Below, one piece after another: positions 32,159 through 37,157 of a stretch of 37,157 nucleotides of DNA. A model generated the notes under the pieces. It did no database searches and was not told where the DNA came from. It saw only the letters and a program-made list of their open reading frames with translations. Origin of the DNA: JAVBPB01 sp031549965 (GTDB lineage Bacteria > Bacillota > Clostridia > Lachnospirales > Lachnospiraceae); NCBI GenBank assembly GCA_031549965.1, contig JAVBPB010000143.1:1-37157 (forward strand), read 5' to 3'. The translations under genes and the position numbers were made by a program. Within the stretch, counting starts at the first letter, position 1. Each line of letters starts with the position of its first letter.

Positions 32159-33760
32159 ATGCAAAAATTGCCTCTTGGTATACAAAGCTTTCAAAAAATT
32201 ATAGATAATGATTATTTATATGTGGATAAAACTGAATATATTTATCATCTTATCCAAGATGCCAGTTACTATTTTTTATCCCGTCCTCGAAGATTTGGAA
32301 AATCATTGTTACTTGATACAATTCAATCAGTTTTTAGCGAGGATAAAGCATTTTTTAAAAATTTATGGATTTATAACTCAAACTTCAAATTTGAAAGACA
32401 TCCCGTTATTAGATTAGATATGAGCAATATATCTAATAAAACATCCATAGAATTAGAAATTTCCTTATTATCTGAAATAAATGAAAAATTATTAAATGAA
32501 GGTTTTCAAACAAAAGATCAAATACCATCAGATGCTTTAAAGACACTTATTAAATCATTATATCAAAAGTATCAAACTACAGTTGTTATATTAATTGATG
32601 AGTATGATAAACCTATATTAGATCATTTAACTAATCTTGAGCTGGCTGAGGAAAATAGAATGATATTGAAAGGGTTCTATGGAATTCTAAAATCAATGGA
32701 TCAATATTTAAAGTTTATGATGATTACTGGAGTTTCTAAATTTACTAAATCATCAGTATTTTCAGAGCTTAATAGTTTGTTAGATATTACTTTAAATGAG
32801 AAATTTGCAAATATATGTGGAATTACACACTTGGAATTTTCGAAATATTTTGGTGACTATATAAATGAACTATCAAATCAAAAGAATTTTAGCAGATATT
32901 TAAATTTGCATGATGAAATATTAAAATGGTACAATGGATATTCTTGGGATGGTAAGAATTTAGTTTTAAATCCTTTTTCACTACTGAGTTTTTTTATTCA
33001 AAAGAAATTTTCAGGTTTTTGGTTTACTAGTGGAACTCCAAAATTTTTAATTGACTTAATAAAAGATAAGCCGGAATCTTTTTTAAATATGCAAAATTTG
33101 GAGATTGGTGAATGGGTATTGGAATCTTCTGATATACAAAATATTCAAATTGAGCCTTTATTATTTCAAACAGGCTATCTAACAATAAAAAATGTTTTTT
33201 ATGAAGAAGATGACATTATATATTCACTAACAGTTCCAAACTATGAAGTTAAGCAAGCTTTAAACATGCATATTTTATCTGAGTTTACGGGCACTGGCGA
33301 TGTGGCAACTCAAAACTTCTATAGGGAAATTAAAAAATCATTTTCAAAAGGAAATCTGGATAATATACCTATAATTTTAAGAAGCTTATTTTCCTCTATA
33401 CCATATCAGTTGCATATAAATAAAGAAGCTTACTATCATTCCATTTTTTACGCAATAATGCATTTATTAGGATTTAATATAAATTCCGAAATATCTACCT
33501 CAAAAGGGAGAATTGATGGTGTTCTTGAGCTTGCCAATAAAATTTATATTATGGAGTTAAAATTTTATGATTTTGAAGAAAAACTTGAGAATAGTGAAAA
33601 AGAAGCGGTATTTCATAAATTACTAAATCAAGGTATGAATCAAATTAAAAGAATAGAATATGATAAACCTTATAGAAGCATGGGAAAACAGATCTATCTA
33701 GTTGCCTTGGCATTTTTAGGGAGAGATGATATTGAGATAATGGTAGAAAAAAAGAATTAA
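32159..33760 (+). CDS. AAA-ATPase-like / PD-(D/E)XK nuclease-fold protein (copy 2)
   Basis: A 533-residue paralog of the gene at 2263, with the same order: LPLGIQSFQKII start, P-loop-like SRPRRFGKS, Walker B VVILIDEYDKPI, long shared middle (SFFIQKKFSGFWFTSGTPKF), and the nuclease-fold end GRIDGVLE with IMELKF. Here the acidic and lysine residues of the nuclease motif are intact. ATG at 32159 follows GTAGGG; an in-frame TTG at 32141 adds six residues. It follows the DEAD-box gene by 44 bases without a visible terminator. Function unknown. Two diverged copies within 30 kb fit the family's habit of lineage-specific expansion. Confidence 0.86.
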   Translation: MQKLPLGIQSFQKIIDNDYLYVDKTEYIYHLIQDASYYFLSRPRRFGKSLLLDTIQSVFSEDKAFFKNLWIYNSNFKFERHPVIRLDMSNISNKTSIELEISLLSEINEKLLNEGFQTKDQIPSDALKTLIKSLYQKYQTTVVILIDEYDKPILDHLTNLELAEENRMILKGFYGILKSMDQYLKFMMITGVSKFTKSSVFSELNSLLDITLNEKFANICGITHLEFSKYFGDYINELSNQKNFSRYLNLHDEILKWYNGYSWDGKNLVLNPFSLLSFFIQKKFSGFWFTSGTPKFLIDLIKDKPESFLNMQNLEIGEWVLESSDIQNIQIEPLLFQTGYLTIKNVFYEEDDIIYSLTVPNYEVKQALNMHILSEFTGTGDVATQNFYREIKKSFSKGNLDNIPIILRSLFSSIPYQLHINKEAYYHSIFYAIMHLLGFNINSEISTSKGRIDGVLELANKIYIMELKFYDFEEKLENSEKEAVFHKLLNQGMNQIKRIEYDKPYRSMGKQIYLVALAFLGRDDIEIMVEKKN

Positions 33761-33799
33761 TCGATTTCAATATAAAGATTAGAAAAATACGTTAGATAT

Positions 33800-33852
33800 T
33801 CTCCTACAAGAAAGTGTCTTATTATATTAATAAGAACCTCCATTGTAGGAGA
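33800..33852. terminator. Two-tier hairpin between convergent genes
   Basis: An outer perfect 10-bp stem (33800-33809 with 33843-33852) encloses an inner perfect 7-bp stem with a TAT loop (33818-33824 with 33828-33834). It lies between copy 2 of the AAA-ATPase and glmM, which converge. No T run follows on either strand. Confidence 0.55.
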
Positions 33853-33909
33853 TAAACTCTAAGTTCAAAATGCCAATCTTATAATCTACTTAATATTTCA
33901 AGGCAAAAA

Positions 33910-35256
33910 TTATTCAACTATATGGCCTTTAGATTTTAATATATCAATAACTTGATTTACATAAGTTTCACAAATTTCATCGGTCTTTGCCTCTACCATT
34001 ACTCTTATTACTGGTTCAGTTCCGCTTTCTCTTACAAGAATTCTTCCTTCATTTCCAAGTTTAGCTGTGATTTCTTCAATACTTTTTTTAATATCAGGAT
34101 CATTTTTAGCATTAGCTTTGTCTAAAACTCTGACATTTTTTAATAGCTGAGGAAATATACTTATGTCTTTAATTAATTCAGGAATATTCATTTTCTTTTC
34201 AAGTATTACTTCCATAATTTTTAATGAAGTAAGAATTCCATCACCGGTAACAGCGTGTTTGCTGAATATAATGTGACCCGATTGTTCACCTCCAAGTGAA
34301 AAGTCATTTTCCATCATATTTTCTGTTACATACTTATCACCAACAGCAGTTTTTTGGTATGAGATTCCTTTTTTGTCTAGTGCAAGGAATAAACCAATGT
34401 TTGACATAATTGTTGCAACAATAGTATTATTGTTGAGTTCACCTTTTTCTTTCATGTATACACCACATAAATAAAGAATTAAGTCTCCGTCAATAATTCT
34501 GCCAGTATTATCAATAGCTATACATCTGTCCGCATCACCATCATAAGCAAAACCAACATCTAGTTTTTTTTCTATAACAAATTTTTGTAAAACTTCGATA
34601 TGAGTAGAGCCACAGTCTAAATTTATATTAGTTCCGTCTGGTTCATTGTGTATAGTATAAGTCTTTGCACCCAAAGCATCGAATACAGATTTGGCAACGG
34701 TTGAAGCAGAACCATTTGAGCAATCAAGACCTACACGCATATTTTTAAATGAGCGGGTTGCAAGTGACATTAAATACCCAATATATCTATGGCGACCCAG
34801 TGAGTGATCCGTTGTACGACCAATATTTTCTCTAGTTGCTAAAGGAATATAATCTACAGTACTGTCAATATATTCTTCAATTAAAAGTTCGATGTCATTC
34901 TCCAGTTTGTGACCATTTCCATTTATTATCTTTATTCCGTTGTCATAGAAAGGATTATGGCTGGCTGAAATCATTATGCCACAATCAAAGTCCTCAGTAC
35001 GTACAGCATATGATACACTTGGTGTAGGTGTAACATGGAGTAAAAAAACATCAGCACCGCTTGCAGTAAGCCCTGCTACTAAGGAATATTCAAACATATA
35101 GCTTGATCTTCTTGTATCTTTTCCTATAACAATTTTTGCTTTATGTTCCTTACTGTAGTAATTACCTAAAAATCTACCCACTTTGTACGCATGTTCTACT
35201 GTTAAATCCACATTTGCTTCCCCACGAAAGCCATCGGTTCCAAAATATTTTCCCAT
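33910..35256 (-). CDS. glmM: Phosphoglucosamine mutase
   Basis: This enzyme converts glucosamine-6-phosphate to glucosamine-1-phosphate, the second step toward UDP-GlcNAc for peptidoglycan and other glycans, in the cytoplasm. The 448-residue protein has the family start KYFGTDGFRGEAN, the phosphoserine loop ISASHNPFYDNGIKI with Ser99, the Mg2+ site DGDADR, the sugar loop GGEQSGHII, and the phosphate-binding RESGTEPVIRVM near the C-terminus. AAAAGGAG precedes the ATG. In many Firmicutes glmM follows cdaA-cdaR; here it is about 8 kb away on the other strand, with its own promoter. CdaA-GlmM contact is known in Bacillus and related species. Confidence 0.97.
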   Translation of the reverse strand: MGKYFGTDGFRGEANVDLTVEHAYKVGRFLGNYYSKEHKAKIVIGKDTRRSSYMFEYSLVAGLTASGADVFLLHVTPTPSVSYAVRTEDFDCGIMISASHNPFYDNGIKIINGNGHKLENDIELLIEEYIDSTVDYIPLATRENIGRTTDHSLGRHRYIGYLMSLATRSFKNMRVGLDCSNGSASTVAKSVFDALGAKTYTIHNEPDGTNINLDCGSTHIEVLQKFVIEKKLDVGFAYDGDADRCIAIDNTGRIIDGDLILYLCGVYMKEKGELNNNTIVATIMSNIGLFLALDKKGISYQKTAVGDKYVTENMMENDFSLGGEQSGHIIFSKHAVTGDGILTSLKIMEVILEKKMNIPELIKDISIFPQLLKNVRVLDKANAKNDPDIKKSIEEITAKLGNEGRILVRESGTEPVIRVMVEAKTDEICETYVNQVIDILKSKGHIVE

Positions 35257-35287
35257 AGTATGCTCCTTTTAGATTTTTTGCACAATC

Positions 35288-35316
35288 ATTATAGCATAAA
35301 TTAGTGAAAATGTGAA
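35288..35316 (-). promoter_or_regulatory. Promoter of glmM
   Basis: On the - strand: TTCACA (35316-35311), a 17-nt spacer and TATAAT (35293-35288), with TGC just before the -10. A near-consensus promoter with an extended -10 and a leader of about 25 nt. Confidence 0.75.
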
Positions 35317-35353
35317 GAAAAAATTGTAAATTTAAATTTTAACAAATTAAAGG

Positions 35354-35382
35354 TTCCAATTTATGTTTTTTTGTGCTATACT
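35354..35382 (+). promoter_or_regulatory. Promoter of gltA
   Basis: TTCCAA (35354-35359), a 17-nt spacer and TATACT (35377-35382), with TGC directly before the -10 (extended). It is divergent from the glmM promoter, about 40 bases away. Confidence 0.6.
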
Positions 35383-35446
35383 CATAAAGAACATTTTTGT
35401 CAACATGATGAAAAGATAAAATTAAAAGAAAAGGAGTAGTATTCAT

Positions 35447-36811
35447 ATGAAAGAAAACAAATTTTCCATAATTAACCCAGAAATAGCCAAGTTAGCTGAA
35501 CTTTGTAGGGAAAACAGCAATATTCAGACGGAACTTTATTCAAAGTATGAGGTAAAAAGAGGACTTCGTGACATTAGTGGAAAAGGAGTTCTGGCTGGAT
35601 TAACCGAAATATCAGAAATCCGTTCTTATACTATAGTTGACAGCGATATGATCCCATGTGAAGGAAAACTATTCTATCGGGGTGTTGATGTTGAAGATAT
35701 AGTTGCCGGATTTATGAAAGAAAAGAGGTTTGGATTTGAAGAATCTGCATATCTTTTGTTGTTTGGCAATCTTCCAAACAAAGAACAATTGGACGAACTT
35801 TCTAAAATATTAGCTAATTACAGAGAATTACCTACAAGCTTCGTTAGAGATATAATATTAAAAGCTCCTAGTCAGGATATGATGAATACACTGGCAAGAA
35901 GTGTGTTAACTTTGTATGCATATGATGACAAAGCAGATGATACTTCAATTGAAAATGTACTTCGTCAATGTTTACAATTAACTGCTTTATTTCCAGTATT
36001 ATCAGTATATGGATATCAAGCATATAGCCATTATCACGATGGAAATAGTTTATTTATACATTCACCACTGCCTAATTTATCAACAGCAGAAAATATTTTA
36101 CACCTTTTAAGACCAGATAGTAAGTATACTGAATTAGAAGCAAGAATACTTGATTTAGCTTTAGTATTACATGCAGAACATGGTGGCGGTAATAACTCTA
36201 CTTTTACATCTCATGTAGTAACTTCTTCGGGTACAGATACATATTCTGTTATAGCTGCCAGTTTAGGTTCACTTAAAGGTCCAAGACATGGTGGAGCTAA
36301 TATTAAAGTGGTAAGAATGATTGAGGATATGAAAAATACACTTACTGATTGGGAAGATGAGGATGCTGTTCGTAATTATTTAGTGGATTTATTACATAAA
36401 AGAGCATTTGATAAAGCAGGGCTTATATATGGTATGGGCCATGCAGTATATTCATTATCAGATCCTAGAGCAAATGTATTTAAGGGATTTGTTAAAAATC
36501 TTTCTGAAGAAAAAGGGCTTTCTAAGGAATTTGCTTTGTATTCTATGATTGAAAGAATTGCACCGGAAGTTATTGCTAAAGAGAGAAAAATCTATAAGGG
36601 TGTAAGTGCTAATGTTGACTTCTATAGTGGATTTGTATATAGTATGTTAGGATTGCCACTTGAGCTTTATACACCTATATTTGCAATTGCTCGTATTGCA
36701 GGTTGGAGTGCTCATCGTTTGGAAGAAATTATTAATGGGGGCAAGATTATTAGACCAGCTTATAAAAGTGTTGCAGCTCATAAGGAATATGTTCCAATTA
36801 ATGAAAGATGA
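35447..36811 (+). CDS. gltA: Citrate synthase
   Basis: Condenses acetyl-CoA and oxaloacetate to citrate, the entry to the oxidative arm of the citrate cycle; in anaerobes it mainly feeds glutamate synthesis. The 454-residue protein carries the family blocks RGVDVEDIV, HAEHGGGNNSTFT, SLKGPRHGGAN, GMGHAVYSLSDPRA with the catalytic His, and SANVDFYSGFVY with the catalytic Asp. An N-terminal extension of about 50 residues before the core resembles other clostridial citrate synthases. AAAAGGAG lies before the ATG. The gene is transcribed alone from its own promoter, and the palindrome begins four bases after its stop. A 2-methylcitrate synthase role cannot be excluded. Confidence 0.93.
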   Translation: MKENKFSIINPEIAKLAELCRENSNIQTELYSKYEVKRGLRDISGKGVLAGLTEISEIRSYTIVDSDMIPCEGKLFYRGVDVEDIVAGFMKEKRFGFEESAYLLLFGNLPNKEQLDELSKILANYRELPTSFVRDIILKAPSQDMMNTLARSVLTLYAYDDKADDTSIENVLRQCLQLTALFPVLSVYGYQAYSHYHDGNSLFIHSPLPNLSTAENILHLLRPDSKYTELEARILDLALVLHAEHGGGNNSTFTSHVVTSSGTDTYSVIAASLGSLKGPRHGGANIKVVRMIEDMKNTLTDWEDEDAVRNYLVDLLHKRAFDKAGLIYGMGHAVYSLSDPRANVFKGFVKNLSEEKGLSKEFALYSMIERIAPEVIAKERKIYKGVSANVDFYSGFVYSMLGLPLELYTPIFAIARIAGWSAHRLEEIINGGKIIRPAYKSVAAHKEYVPINER

Positions 36812-36814
36812 GTA

Positions 36815-37157
36815 TCAAAAAGATAGTGCTATAGATTTAAAAAACCAGATATTTTATATATTATGTTTCAAGGGGTTAAAGCCTTTTTCATACCAATGTC
36901 TGTATATTCTGGCATTTGCAGGAGTGTCAGAACAACTTAGATGGTGGGAATTTGCGTTACATACACAAAAAAAGTTGTTTGAGCGAAGCGAGTTCTTTTT
37001 TTGTGTATGTGTCCTTAGCAAATTCCCACCATCTTAGTTGTTCGACACTCCTGCAACAGCCAGAATATACAGACATTGGTATGAAAAAGGCTTTAACCCC
37101 TTGAAACATAATATATAAAATATCTGGTTTTTTAAATCTATAGCACTATCTTTTTGA
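36815..37157. repeat. Long palindrome (343 nt) after gltA, running to the window edge
   Basis: This stretch without a gene is a near-perfect inverted repeat centred at 36986. The outer arms (36815-36913 and 37059-37157) are perfectly complementary over 99 nt. The inner arms (about 36914-36958 and 37011-37058) are imperfect, with three substitutions and small indels. The core is a perfect 16-bp stem (36959-36974 with 36995-37010) around a 20-nt loop holding GAGCGAAGCGAG, with a poly-A/poly-T lining that would terminate transcription in both directions. As RNA it would fold into one very long hairpin. No transposase or coding sequence is present; open frames through it are by-products of the repeat. 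Confidence 0.9.

Noticed and set aside
33800..33852. MITE with short terminal inverted repeats
   Set aside because: The 10-bp ends are perfect inverted repeats, but there is no flanking target duplication and the size (53 nt) is small. It fits the two-tier intergenic hairpin group better.
36660..37104. Two open frames (125 and 62 residues) running through the palindrome
   Set aside because: They overlap gltA or lie wholly in the inverted repeat and have no ribosome site. Their sequence is just the repeat read in frame, including the LFERSEFF/LSEASSFF-type strings that arise from the GAGCGAAGCGAG core.
1..37157. CRISPR array, tRNA or rRNA genes, complete insertion sequence
   Set aside because: No regularly spaced direct repeats, cloverleaf candidates, ribosomal RNA motifs or transposase reading frames were seen on either strand.

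Overview
The window is 37 kb of AT-rich DNA, coding mostly on the + strand. The A/T-ending codons, GGAGG-type ribosome sites, frequent extended -10 promoters (TGnTATAAT) and gene set point to a low-GC Firmicute, probably a gut-type anaerobic Clostridium relative such as a Lachnospiraceae member. The gene set behind this includes CdaA/CdaR, DegV, UppP, a clostridial-style citrate synthase with a long N-terminus, and AAA-ATPase/PDDEXK_9 paralogs. That placement is inference; no rRNA or tRNA is present to fix it.

Layout: (1) 1-2036 is an accessory edge: the C-terminal part of a HINT-domain polymorphic toxin, its likely Imm30-type immunity protein, and a decayed 3' fragment of a glycerol-1-phosphate dehydrogenase (AraM) gene. 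(2) 2263-3867 is the first of two AAA-ATPase-like/PD-(D/E)XK proteins; its paralog is at 32159-33760. (3) 4011-7272 holds glutamine-dependent NAD synthetase, a DegV fatty-acid-binding protein and a convergent small membrane protein. (4) 7491-14342 is a six-gene cell-surface glycan-type cluster: glycosyltransferase 2, DegT-family aminotransferase, MOP flippase, a permuted ATP-grasp-like ligase, a radical SAM enzyme and a WbqC-like protein. (5) 14587-18022 has UppP, an ArsC/Spx-like protein, a 51-residue small protein on the - strand, a lipoprotein and a Uma2-type nuclease-fold protein. (6) 18385-21719 is a SNF2 helicase with a separate SWIM zinc-finger partner.

(7) 21832-25576 is a membrane and c-di-AMP operon: two multi-pass or two-pass membrane proteins, diadenylate cyclase CdaA and its YbbR-domain regulator CdaR. 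(8) 25694-33760 carries an orphan 102-residue protein, an Fe/Mn superoxide dismutase family protein, a hybrid histidine kinase with receiver and HPt domains, RarA, a DEAD-box helicase and the second AAA-ATPase. (9) 33910-36811 has GlmM on the - strand, divergent from citrate synthase. (10) 36815-37157 is a 343-nt palindrome that runs to the window edge.

Several genes converge on the cell envelope. The glycan cluster would consume a lipid carrier that UppP recycles. GlmM makes glucosamine-1-phosphate for peptidoglycan, and CdaA/CdaR normally controls it in Firmicutes, although here glmM is detached from cdaA-cdaR by about 8 kb. Intergenic gaps are rich in perfect hairpins, several with an unusual two-tier stem. 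The two most unusual items are the six-gene cluster that pairs a ligase and a radical SAM enzyme with sugar genes, and the terminal palindrome. The palindrome's outer arms match perfectly for exactly 99 nt up to the last base, so part of it may reflect an assembly-graph end.
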